From the NCBI GenBank assembly GCA_002479415.1, contig DLMZ01000055.1:68027-132026 (forward strand): 64,000 bases of DNA, read 5' to 3'. The notes beneath the pieces were generated by a model. It saw only the letters and a program-made list of their open reading frames with translations. It was not told where the DNA came from and did no database searches. Source of the DNA: Firmicutes bacterium UBA7523 (GTDB lineage: Bacteria > Bacillota > Dethiobacteria > Dethiobacterales > Dethiobacteraceae). This document shows positions 35,170 through 43,344 of the stretch, piece after piece. The stretch's first letter is position 1, and every line of letters begins with the position of its first letter. A program made the position numbers and the translations under genes.

Positions 35170-37301
35170 AAACGGCTTTCCGGACATTACTGGCTGTTTT
35201 GTTGTTATTGCTGCTAACAACTGAGTGTGCTGCTGCAGGCAAGGTAGTAATTGTTGCGGTAAACCGCACTAATTTGCAGACTGTGGCTGCTGACAAATCC
35301 CTCGCACCTTTGTTGTCGCAGGGTGCGGTATCCCTTGTTAATATTTCTACCGCAGCTCGCCCTGCCCCGGAGCATGTTTATGTTACTTTGGGTGCGGGGT
35401 CCCGGGCTGCGGGGACAAGCAACTCTAAGCTGGCGTTTAATGCCGATGAGGAATGGTTCGGATTGACGGCCGGGGAAATTTACAGCAGCCACCAGGGGAT
35501 TGAGCCGGATGCCGACGTTCTCCATTTGGCTTTTGCTGAAATAACGCGCCTAAATTCTACTTTTAAGCACCCGGTTACTCCGGGGATGCTTGGAGACAAG
35601 CTGCGTGGCGCGGGGCTGGTAACGGCAGTTATGGGTAATGCCGACGGGTATTCGGTTTCCCGTGAAGCTGTTACGTTCCTTGCTGATAGCTCAGGTAAAG
35701 TTGATTTGGGGGAAGTTAGTAAAGATATAATAAAAAAAGATGTGCGCTTTCCGTTTGGAATGCGGATAGACCGTGATAAAGCCTGGCTTGAGTTTAACAG
35801 ATTATGGCCTCTGGCAGATGTAATACTTGTAGACTGGGGTGACACTGTGCGGCTAGATAATTACCGGCCGCTGCTGAGTAACTCAGTGGCAGATAATTTG
35901 CAGAAGGAAATTTTTTCTGATATATCCTGGTTTATCAGTCGTGTGCTTCCCTTCTTTTCGCCTGAGGATATATTAATTATATTGGCTCCGTCACCGCCTG
36001 CCGGGGAAAGCGGCGGCGGGCTGCTTAGCTTTATAGCTGTATTAGGGGAGCGGTTCCCTGCGGGAAATTTGCTTATATCGGCGACTACCCGCCGTCCGGG
36101 TATTATCGCTGTCACAGATGTGGCGCCTATGATTATTGAAAATACAGGGCTTTATGGTGGCAAGGTCAGTCGTCCGGTGGACTTGTCTGTTACAGGCGGT
36201 ACAGCAGAGCTGTTGCGCATGCAAAGAGAAATTGACAGCGTTCATCGCTTGCGACCGCCGTTAATGAAGACATATGTATTTTTTCAGATTGTTTTTGTGC
36301 TTGGCGCATTATTGAATTTTTTCGTGCGGATTATTCCGGTTAGAAGATTTGAATCACCTCTTTTAGCATTGCTAATTATTCCTGTTATTCTTTTGTATCT
36401 GCCCCTGCATAAAGTTTCAGTTTATGCAGGGTTTGCCTTAACAGGGCTTGCAACAGCCGCAGCAGTAGTTCTTTTGCATAAGCTTGCAGGGCTGACGGAT
36501 AAGCTGGCAGCTGCAGGTTTGTTGACATCAATGTCGCTAATTATTGACTTATTACGTAATGCACCTTTGATAAAAACATCTGTTCTTGGATACGATCCGG
36601 TTTCGGGTGCCAGGTATTACGGCTTGGGAAATGAGTATATGGGTGTGTTGGTCGGTTCCTCAGTTTTGGCTTTAACAGCTTTGATGACACTTTTCCCCCG
36701 GCTGCGCCTCAAGCTGCAATGGCTTTCAATGCTGTATTTTCTAAGCCTTATTTTTCTCATAGTAGCACCTGCAGGCGGCGCTAACTTTGGCGGGACGGTA
36801 ACGGCATTTACCGCATTTATGGTAACGGCAGCGTTCCTTTGGCAGCTTCGACCAGGATGGCGAAGCGCAGCAGCGGGACTGCTTATATTTGTCTTTGTGG
36901 CAGTAATTGCTGTGCTGCTTAATGTTCTTGTCGGTGCGGGCGAGCAGTCTCATTTAGGCAGGACGTTAGCTATGGTGCAGCGGGACGGCTGGCAAGTAAT
37001 GGGGGATATAATTTCACGTAAAGCGTCCATGAATTTGCGTCTCTTCCGCTATTCGCAGTGGAGTCGTGCATTTCTTACCTTTCTAACAGCAATGGCTGTA
37101 CTTTTTTACAGACCACATGGAGTGTTCCGGGATATTCACCTTAATTATCCGCAGCTAACAGCCGGGTTTTTAGGCATTATTACAGGCAGTGTTGCAGCGT
37201 TCCTGGTAAATGATTCCGGGGTGGTGGCGGCCGCAACAACCTTGCTTTATGCTGGTGTGCCCATCATTCTATTTTCCGGAAGAATTATTGAAGTAACATA
37301 A
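35166..37301 (+). CDS. Large membrane protein with phosphatase-like outside domain, unknown function
   Basis: 711 residues, TTG start in a TTGA overlap with the glycosyltransferase stop. Signal peptide (LLAVLLLLLLTTECAAAG), then an extracytoplasmic domain of about 340 residues with features like alkaline-phosphatase-superfamily folds (GSRAAGTSN, GDKLRGAGLVTAVMGNADG, DVILVDWGDTVR), then about ten membrane segments with YYGLGNEYMG and LVNDSGVVAAAT motifs. I do not recognise a named family. Coupling to the transferase suggests cell-surface glycan or phospho-glycan work. Confidence 0.7.
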   Translation: MKTAFRTLLAVLLLLLLTTECAAAGKVVIVAVNRTNLQTVAADKSLAPLLSQGAVSLVNISTAARPAPEHVYVTLGAGSRAAGTSNSKLAFNADEEWFGLTAGEIYSSHQGIEPDADVLHLAFAEITRLNSTFKHPVTPGMLGDKLRGAGLVTAVMGNADGYSVSREAVTFLADSSGKVDLGEVSKDIIKKDVRFPFGMRIDRDKAWLEFNRLWPLADVILVDWGDTVRLDNYRPLLSNSVADNLQKEIFSDISWFISRVLPFFSPEDILIILAPSPPAGESGGGLLSFIAVLGERFPAGNLLISATTRRPGIIAVTDVAPMIIENTGLYGGKVSRPVDLSVTGGTAELLRMQREIDSVHRLRPPLMKTYVFFQIVFVLGALLNFFVRIIPVRRFESPLLALLIIPVILLYLPLHKVSVYAGFALTGLATAAAVVLLHKLAGLTDKLAAAGLLTSMSLIIDLLRNAPLIKTSVLGYDPVSGARYYGLGNEYMGVLVGSSVLALTALMTLFPRLRLKLQWLSMLYFLSLIFLIVAPAGGANFGGTVTAFTAFMVTAAFLWQLRPGWRSAAAGLLIFVFVAVIAVLLNVLVGAGEQSHLGRTLAMVQRDGWQVMGDIISRKASMNLRLFRYSQWSRAFLTFLTAMAVLFYRPHGVFRDIHLNYPQLTAGFLGIITGSVAAFLVNDSGVVAAATTLLYAGVPIILFSGRIIEVT

Positions 37302-37417
37302 TTTAGCGAGTTTCCGGGAAAATATTTGTTAAGGCAGGAAATCAGCGGGATAAATTGAATATAGTATTTTGTCCATTTTATGGAACGCATGTGGAAAGCA
37401 TTAAAGGAGGAACGATT

Positions 37418-38701
37418 TTGACCATATTCAAACAAACACGCTTAAGCAACGGGATTAATCTATTTGTTCATCCCACCGATAAATTTAAAACTGTTTTAGT
37501 GCAATTAATTTTTCACCGCCAACTAGCGGAGGATGATGTGACAGAGTGTTCTCTATTGCCGGCTGTGCTGCAAAGAGGCAGCAACAGTTACCCGACCAGG
37601 CAGCAGCTGGCACATAAACTGGAGGAGTTATACGGCAGTGAATTAACAGCCGATGTATCGAAGAAAGGTGAGCGGCTGTTTGTCGTATTTAATCTGAATT
37701 TAGTGCATGATCAGTATTTGCCTGATGAAAATGAACTGTTACGAAAAGCGATGACTATTCTAAAGGATGCTATTAACAATCCAGTTATGGAAGGGGAAGG
37801 CTTTAAGGCTGAATATGTTGCTCAGGAAAAAGAACAACATGAAAAAGTTATTAAAGGTTTAATTAATGATAAAATTGCATATTCGGTAGAAAGATGCCTG
37901 CAGGAAATGTGCAAGGATGAACCTTTTGGAGTTTTTAAATATGGCGATGTGGAGAAGCTGAGGCAAATTGACAATAAGTCGCTCTACAGCTTTTACAGGA
38001 ATTTTTTAGAAGTAAGCCCTGTTGATCTTCATATTATCGGAGATGTAGAGCCGGAAAAAGTGAACGCGCTTGTTGAAGAAGTACTGCAGTTTGACAGGGG
38101 AGATGAAATGTCTATTCCTGATACTGTGATAAAAACAGAAAGCGGAGAAGTAAAATATATTTCGGAAAAACTGGATGTAAATCAAAGCAAACTGGTTTTA
38201 GGCTATAGAACTGGATTGACATATGCGGATGATGATTACTTCGCCCTTCTCATGTATAACGGGATACTGGGCGGCTTCCCCCATTCAAAGCTCTTTCAGA
38301 ATGTCAGGGAAAAAGCCAGCTTGGCATATTACGCATATTCCCGCTTGGAAAAGCATAAGGGTTTGATGCTTATTTCAGCAGGAATTGAAGGGAAGCAATA
38401 TAAGCAAACTCTAGAGATTATTGAGAAGCAGGTTGAAGATATGCGCGAAGGTGATTTCGGGCAGGAAGAGTTTAACAATACACAAATCGGCCTGCGCAAT
38501 CAATTTTTAGTAGAAGAGGATAGTCCCGCATTAGTTATTAACCGTGCACTTGACGGTATGCTTTCTCGCCGGGTTGAAGATACCGGCAAGCTGTTGGAAA
38601 GGCTGGCTGCCGTTACCCGTGAAGATGTGATAAGGATTGCGGAAAATGTTAAGTTAGACACGGTATACTTTCTTTCGAATAAGGGGGCTGAACAGGCATG
38701 A
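37418..38701 (+). CDS. yfmF: M16-family peptidase-like protein, YfmF type (inactive half)
   Basis: 427 residues from TTG at 37418 (AAAGGAGG upstream; frame open to 37355). It has the M16 fold (RLSNGINLFVHPTDKFKTV, LGGFPHSKLFQNVREKASLAYYAYS) but lacks the HxxEH zinc motif at the expected place (VTECSLLPAVLQRGS). The partner gene yfmH, overlapping by ATGA, has the motif. YfmF and YfmH are genetically linked in Bacillus to the 5-aminopentanol modification of EF-P. Confidence 0.85.
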   Translation: MTIFKQTRLSNGINLFVHPTDKFKTVLVQLIFHRQLAEDDVTECSLLPAVLQRGSNSYPTRQQLAHKLEELYGSELTADVSKKGERLFVVFNLNLVHDQYLPDENELLRKAMTILKDAINNPVMEGEGFKAEYVAQEKEQHEKVIKGLINDKIAYSVERCLQEMCKDEPFGVFKYGDVEKLRQIDNKSLYSFYRNFLEVSPVDLHIIGDVEPEKVNALVEEVLQFDRGDEMSIPDTVIKTESGEVKYISEKLDVNQSKLVLGYRTGLTYADDDYFALLMYNGILGGFPHSKLFQNVREKASLAYYAYSRLEKHKGLMLISAGIEGKQYKQTLEIIEKQVEDMREGDFGQEEFNNTQIGLRNQFLVEEDSPALVINRALDGMLSRRVEDTGKLLERLAAVTREDVIRIAENVKLDTVYFLSNKGAEQA

Positions 38702-39990
38702 ACAAAATCGTTGAAAATACCCTGCTGAAAGAAAAAATTGTGTGGCGTCGCATTGAGCCGGGCCTGGAGGTTTTTGTCCTCCCCAAGAAAGGGTACAAGA
38801 AAAAATATGCTACCTACTCTGCAAATTTCGGCTCCATCGATTCCCATTTTGTTGTAGAAGGTGAAGGCGAGGAGCTTATTGTTCCGGATGGTGTGGCCCA
38901 TTTCCTAGAGCATAAATTGTTTGAAGATGAAGAAGGCAATGTCTTTGACCGCTTTGCAAAGCTTGGCGTGTCAAGCAATGCTTTTACCAATTTTACTAAC
39001 ACCACATATTTATTTTCGAGTACAGATCATTTTGAGCAATGCTTTGAAATTCTGCTGGATTTTGTGCAAAATCCTTATTTTACCGAAGAAAGCGTGGAGA
39101 AAGAAAAGGGGATTATTGAACAGGAAATCCGGATGTATGAGGATAATCCCGGATGGCGGATATTCTTTAACTTGCTTACTGCTCTTTATAAAGAGCACCC
39201 GGTTCATAAAGATATTGCCGGAACGGTGGAAAGCATCAGCCATATTGATAAAGAAGTGCTTTATAAATGCTATAGAACATTCTATCATCCCAGTAACATG
39301 GCTGTGTTTGTTGTCGGCGATGTTGATGCGGACAAAGTGTTTGAGCAGGTGGCCGCAAATCTTGGCCGTCGCAATTATAGCTCTCAGGGAGAAATAAAAC
39401 GTATTTACCCCAAGGAGCCACGAGAATTAGCGAACGAGAAAATTGTTCAGGAATTGGTAGTTTCTCAGCCTATAATGAACTTGGGCTTTAAGGACTTAGA
39501 TGTGGGTTATGGAGGAGAAAAATTATTTCAGCGCGAATTGGCTACAGCGCTGGTGCTGGATGTTGTTTTCGGCTCCAGTTCTAAGCTCTACAACGAGCTG
39601 TATGAAGAGGGCTTAATTGATGATGAGTTTGATGCCGGGTACGTGGCGGAAAAGGAATATGGGCACACCATTATCGGCGGTGAAACGGCAGATCCGGAAA
39701 AGCTGTTTGAAAGGCTGACGGCAGGAATAAAGCAGGCTCAACAAAACGGTATCAGCGCCGAGCAGTTTGAGCACCATCGCCGAAAAATGACGGGAGATTT
39801 TTTGAAGAGCTTTAACTCACTGGAGTTTATCGCACACAATTTTTTGGCATATCATTTCAAGGGGATAAACTTCTTTAACTATTTAGATGTATTGCAAAGC
39901 CTGACGCTTGAAGACGTTAATCAGCGGCTGCGGGAACATTTTGGCGAAGAGAACAGGGCACGTTCTATTATAATGCCGAAAATTGGGTAG
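38698..39990 (+). CDS. yfmH: M16-family zinc peptidase, YfmH type
   Basis: 430 residues. Inverted zinc motif HFLEH (HxxEH) in GVAHFLEHKLFEDEEGN and distal Glu in KEKGIIEQEIRMYEDNP, the M16 active site; C-terminal domain with ELYEEGLIDDEFDAGY. It overlaps yfmF by four bases and probably forms a heterodimer with it. Confidence 0.9.
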   Translation: MNKIVENTLLKEKIVWRRIEPGLEVFVLPKKGYKKKYATYSANFGSIDSHFVVEGEGEELIVPDGVAHFLEHKLFEDEEGNVFDRFAKLGVSSNAFTNFTNTTYLFSSTDHFEQCFEILLDFVQNPYFTEESVEKEKGIIEQEIRMYEDNPGWRIFFNLLTALYKEHPVHKDIAGTVESISHIDKEVLYKCYRTFYHPSNMAVFVVGDVDADKVFEQVAANLGRRNYSSQGEIKRIYPKEPRELANEKIVQELVVSQPIMNLGFKDLDVGYGGEKLFQRELATALVLDVVFGSSSKLYNELYEEGLIDDEFDAGYVAEKEYGHTIIGGETADPEKLFERLTAGIKQAQQNGISAEQFEHHRRKMTGDFLKSFNSLEFIAHNFLAYHFKGINFFNYLDVLQSLTLEDVNQRLREHFGEENRARSIIMPKIG

Positions 39991-39995
39991 GTTTA

Positions 39996-40100
39996 TATAC
40001 GTTTGCGGTGTCGAGACCGCTTGCTTCGCGCACTGCATCCATTTTAAGCGGCCTGGGTTAGCGAAATGGCGCATTGCTTTGTCGCCGCCGTTTATTTCGC
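39996..40100. repeat. Rearranged palindromic repeat copy D
   Basis: TTTGCGGTGTCGAGACCGC...CTTCGCGCACTGCATCC matches the right arm of the family, followed by GCGCATTGCTTTGTCGCCGC that matches the left arm. The two arms are in swapped order compared with the full copies. Confidence 0.5.
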
Positions 40101-40186
40101 TTATTGTTTGGCCCGAGTGCTTTGTTGCAGGAATTATTTGTTTATTGTGGAATTGAAGCAGTAACGCTTTTCTAGGAGTGGTTATT

Positions 40187-41575
40187 TTGAAAAAAGAGCT
40201 AATAAAAATTACTGATTTACAGCACTTAACAAGGACTCAGGTAAAGGAAAACTTTAGAAATTATATGAATCCCGGTTTGCATACCTATTTAGGGCTTTTG
40301 GATTTTGACAAGCTCTATGTCCGTGCCCAGGGGGTTTATGCTTGGGATAGTGAAGACAATCGATATATTGACTTTTTAGGGGGATACGGCTCGTTAAATT
40401 TGGGACATAACCATCCTCGGATAATTGAGGCTTTACAGCAGGTAAGCACAATGCCCAACCTTATCCAGGCTTCGATGAACGCCACAGCCAGTGCTCTTGC
40501 GTACAATCTGGCGCAGATTACCCCCGGCAAGCTAAACAATACTTTTTTTTGCAATAGCGGAGCCGAGGCGGTGGAAGGCGCTATCAAGCTTGCCAGGATT
40601 GCCACGGGACGACCGCGGATTGTTTCATGCGGCAGCGGCTTTCACGGCAAAACAATGGGCTCCTTGTCTGTTACCGGCAGGGAGAAGTATCAAAGAGGAT
40701 TTGAGCCCATGCTACCCGCATGCAGCACTGTTACTTTTTGCCGTTTGGATGAACTGGAAGAGCAGTTGCGGCAAAAGGATGTTGCCGCATTTATTGTCGA
40801 GCCTATTCAGGGCGAGGGGGGGATTATAGTCCCCTATGAAGGGTACTTAAAAGAAGTCCAAGATTTATGCCGCAGTTACGGGACACTGCTGGTTGCGGAT
40901 GAGATTCAGACTGGATTGGGCAGAACAGGAACAATGTTTGCTTCCGAGCATGAGGGGATTGAGCCTGATATCCTTTGTTTGGCAAAATCTCTGGGGGGCG
41001 GAATTATGCCCATCGGGGCCATGATTACTACCCAAGAGCTGTGGAACAAAGCATATGGCGGCATTGAAAAATGCTTGCTTCATACTTCTACTTTTGGCGG
41101 CAACACTTGGGCCGCCGCTGCCGGCATTGCTACTTTGGAAGTGTTGGCTGAGGAAGAACTTCCTGCACGGGCTGCTGAACTGGGAGAATATTTAATGAAC
41201 GGACTGCGTGCCTTGCAGCAGACTTATCCTATAATTCGCGATGTTCGCGGACGCGGCTTATTAATTGGCATAGAGTTTGAGCAGCCTGCCAAAGGTATGC
41301 TTGGTAAAGTAGCGGGTGCAGTCAATAAGCTTTCTGCTGAGTTTCTGGGAGCTATGGTCGCCGGTGTTCTGTTAAATAAGCACCAGATTATAACGGCGTA
41401 CACTTTAAATAATCCCAACGTGATACGTCTGGAGCCGGCGCTCATTGTTACCAAAGAACAGATTGACGTAGTATTGAATGCTCTAAACGACACATTTGAA
41501 AAGAATACTTCTCTCTTAGGATTTGGCTTGGCGTCGGGCAAGACCCTGCTTTCTTCCGTATTTTCAAAAAAATAG
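40187..41575 (+). CDS. Class III PLP-dependent aminotransferase, putrescine-transaminase type
   Basis: 462 residues from TTG at 40187 (AGGAG upstream). Class III features: NHPRIIEALQQ, FFCNSGAEAVEGAIKLAR, FHGKTMGSLSVTG, EPIQGEGG, ADEIQTGLGRTGT and the PLP lysine in CLAKSLGGG. The long N-terminal part and overall pattern fit PatA/putrescine or diamine aminotransferases better than ArgD (a separate ArgD is at 58785). Substrate not proven. Confidence 0.82.
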   Translation: MKKELIKITDLQHLTRTQVKENFRNYMNPGLHTYLGLLDFDKLYVRAQGVYAWDSEDNRYIDFLGGYGSLNLGHNHPRIIEALQQVSTMPNLIQASMNATASALAYNLAQITPGKLNNTFFCNSGAEAVEGAIKLARIATGRPRIVSCGSGFHGKTMGSLSVTGREKYQRGFEPMLPACSTVTFCRLDELEEQLRQKDVAAFIVEPIQGEGGIIVPYEGYLKEVQDLCRSYGTLLVADEIQTGLGRTGTMFASEHEGIEPDILCLAKSLGGGIMPIGAMITTQELWNKAYGGIEKCLLHTSTFGGNTWAAAAGIATLEVLAEEELPARAAELGEYLMNGLRALQQTYPIIRDVRGRGLLIGIEFEQPAKGMLGKVAGAVNKLSAEFLGAMVAGVLLNKHQIITAYTLNNPNVIRLEPALIVTKEQIDVVLNALNDTFEKNTSLLGFGLASGKTLLSSVFSKK

Positions 41576-41595
41576 CAGTTATCGCAAAATAAATC

Positions 41596-41624
41596 TTGAA
41601 ATATATTTTCATATAGCGTATTAT
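41596..41624 (+). promoter_or_regulatory. Promoter of the MpsC-family gene
   Basis: TTGAAA (41596-41601), 17-base spacer, TATTAT (41619-41624). Confidence 0.5.
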
Positions 41625-41656
41625 AACTGTAAAGAAGTTTTTTAAAGGAGCTTGGC

Positions 41657-42007
41657 GTGCCTAATACAAAAGGACAAGTGGAAGACGAAATTACAAAGGC
41701 GCTAGTTCGATGGGAGCGCGAATACCTGGGTAAAGGGCCTACTGAAGCTAAAACTGATATCTTGCGTAATATGATTATTGTGACTTTAAAGGGAGTTCTG
41801 TCTCCGGCAGAATATCATCTTGCACAGTCAGAAGACGGGGCGGCTCTGATCAAGCGGTTGAGGCATCAACTGGTTGGGCAGGGACGGCATCAGCTCGAAG
41901 AAATTATTTATAAATGCACAGGTGTTAGAGTTGCAAATATGTTTACCGATATTAGTACAAGTTCGGGTGAACGAATTTTCCTTTTTATACTTGAACGTGA
42001 GTTTTAA
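41657..42007 (+). CDS. MpsC/DUF2294-family protein
   Basis: 116 residues, GTG start behind AAAGGAG. Sequence GPTEAKTDILRNMIIVTLKGVLSPAEYHLAQ and the C-terminal FLFILEREF match the DUF2294 family, whose member MpsC belongs to a staphylococcal membrane-potential system. Here it stands alone with a terminator behind it, so no transport role can be inferred. Confidence 0.75.
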   Translation: MPNTKGQVEDEITKALVRWEREYLGKGPTEAKTDILRNMIIVTLKGVLSPAEYHLAQSEDGAALIKRLRHQLVGQGRHQLEEIIYKCTGVRVANMFTDISTSSGERIFLFILEREF

Positions 42008-42061
42008 AACTAAATATTAGCGGAAGGTATTTAAGGGGTAGAAATATCGATTATAATACAG

Positions 42062-42103
42062 TCCGATGAGTGCGTTAAAGCGCATTCATCGGATTTTATT
42101 TTT
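42062..42103 (+). terminator. Terminator of the MpsC-family gene
   Basis: TCCGATGAGTGCG pairs with CGCATTCATCGGA (one wobble), followed by TTTTATTTTT. Confidence 0.85.
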
Positions 42104-42109
42104 GCTATT

Positions 42110-42197
42110 AGTTTGCGTACCCGGAACTTTCGCCGTCATGACGGACGGGATTCCCTCCCAGCCCTGTTGGCAGTGGCCCGTTTCGGGGCGCATATTC
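42110..42197. other. GC-rich structured spacer, possible RNA element
   Basis: An island of high GC between AT-rich flanks. TTTGCG at the left pairs with CGCATA at the right; inside are CCGTCATGACGG, GGGATTCCC and CCCGTTTCGGG hairpins. It lies upstream of the two 39-residue genes. I compared it with cobalamin, c-di-GMP, THF, ZTP and T-box leaders and could not match it. No known family assigned. Confidence 0.4.
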
Positions 42198-42307
42198 TTA
42201 TAAAATAATTATTGATTTAAGCATTCGTCAAATGTTACCATATTATCAGAAATACATATTGTGATACACATATAAATAATAATTCAATACAAAGGAGGAG
42301 TATAGAT

Positions 42308-42427
42308 ATGGAGTTCCAGATCGGCTATGTTATAATTCCTGTGGTTTTTATCGGATTCACCTGGCTTGTTAGGTTCATGCTTACTTCGAGCCTAGGTAAA
42401 AAGGAAAAAGAGAATAATAAACAATAG
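42308..42427 (+). CDS. 39-residue membrane micropeptide, copy 1
   Basis: ATG behind AAAGGAGG. The 39 residues contain one membrane helix (YVIIPVVFIGFTWLVRFML) and a charged tail ending KEKENNKQ. 29 of 39 residues are identical to the next gene, and most base differences between the two fall in third codon positions (for example AGG versus CGC for Arg), which argues for selection on protein. No family recognised. Confidence 0.75.
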   Translation: MEFQIGYVIIPVVFIGFTWLVRFMLTSSLGKKEKENNKQ

Positions 42428-42500
42428 TACAGTTGACGCTATTATTGTCAGAAAGCTTGTGATTTTGGGCTCAATATAACAATAAAAGGGAGGAAAGAAT

Positions 42501-42620
42501 ATGAACTTTCAAATTGGCTATATTTTAATCCCTGTGGCCTTTATCGGATTTACTTGGCTTGTCCGCTTCATGCTTACTTCGAGCCTTGGTAAAGAAAAGA
42601 AAGGGGATAAGGGGCAATAG
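42501..42620 (+). CDS. 39-residue membrane micropeptide, copy 2
   Basis: ATG behind GGGAGG, same length and layout as copy 1: NFQIG start, helix ILIPVAFIGFTWLVRFML, TSSLGK junction and charged tail. The stop lies 11 bases before the next gene. Tandem duplication with conserved sequence suggests a paired function, perhaps as a small membrane-protein regulator; function unknown. Confidence 0.75.
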   Translation: MNFQIGYILIPVAFIGFTWLVRFMLTSSLGKEKKGDKGQ

Positions 42621-42631
42621 TCAAGATTAAT

Positions 42632-43267
42632 TTGTCAAATGTGGAGGTGCTCTGTGATTTTGACGGCACAATCACCAATGATGACATTGGCTTTAAAATA
42701 ATTAAAACATTTGCCGGGCAAGGATGGCAAGAAGTTGAGGATGCATATCAGCGGGGAGAGAAAGGGTCTAGGGAAGCGTTGGCAGAAATATTTGCACTAA
42801 CCACCGTTTCCGAAAAAACATTGCGCCGATTTGTTGAGGAGCAGTTTTTTGTAGACCCTTTTTTCCCTGCTTTTTTATTGTTTTGTCGTCATAAAAAGGT
42901 AAATGTGACAGTGTTAAGTGACGGCTTTGATTTCTATATTGATTTAATGTTTGAGAAATATAAAATAGATGTGCCTTATTATGCTAACCGGCTTAAAGTA
43001 GTTGATTGTGTTTTGTATTCCCACTTTCCCAATGCCAGCCTGCAATGCGGCTCCTGCGGCACTTGTAAGCTTGACTATGCAAAGCGGGTTAAGGAAAACG
43101 GCAAGAAAATCATTTATATCGGCGACGGCCGTTCAGACCGCTGTGTCAGCCGTATGGCCGACATCGTTTTTGCCAAAGGATTCCTAGCTAATTATTGTGA
43201 TGAGCACAGTATCCCGTATCATCTTTTTGAGAGTTTTAACGATATCTTAGAAATATGTCGCTTTTGA
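42632..43267 (+). CDS. HAD-superfamily phosphatase, MtnX-like
   Basis: 211 residues, HAD motif I CDFDGTIT (nucleophile Asp), motif II TVLSDGFD, motif III/IV IYIGDGRSD. A Cys-rich insert (CGSCGTC) is present. MtnX-like phosphatases act in methionine salvage, but no other mtn gene is nearby, so the substrate is open. The TTG at 42632 has no strong ribosome site; GTG at 42641 is an alternative. Confidence 0.78.
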   Translation: MSNVEVLCDFDGTITNDDIGFKIIKTFAGQGWQEVEDAYQRGEKGSREALAEIFALTTVSEKTLRRFVEEQFFVDPFFPAFLLFCRHKKVNVTVLSDGFDFYIDLMFEKYKIDVPYYANRLKVVDCVLYSHFPNASLQCGSCGTCKLDYAKRVKENGKKIIYIGDGRSDRCVSRMADIVFAKGFLANYCDEHSIPYHLFESFNDILEICRF

Positions 43268-43292
43268 CCTTGCCGGCAAGGCGTGGTATAAT
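43264..43292 (+). promoter_or_regulatory. Promoter of proS
   Basis: TTGACC (43264-43269), 17 bases, TATAAT (43287-43292), overlapping the previous stop codon. Confidence 0.75.
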
Positions 43293-43344
43293 TCTAAAGT
43301 AATGCAAGATAACCAGCTTTTTCCGGCAGGAGGATGATTTTTTA

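Noticed and set aside
40187..41575. Second argD
   Set aside because: Class III fold is shared, but the long N terminus and sequence pattern fit diamine aminotransferases better, and a clear argD is in the arg operon.
41657..42007. Part of a complete MpsABC ion-transport system
   Set aside because: No mpsA or mpsB-like genes are adjacent; the protein stands alone between its own promoter and terminator.
42110..42197. Cobalamin or c-di-GMP riboswitch on the minus strand
   Set aside because: Short strings (GCCACTG, ACGCAAA) resemble pieces of those families but the full conserved cores are missing and no fitting gene follows on that strand.
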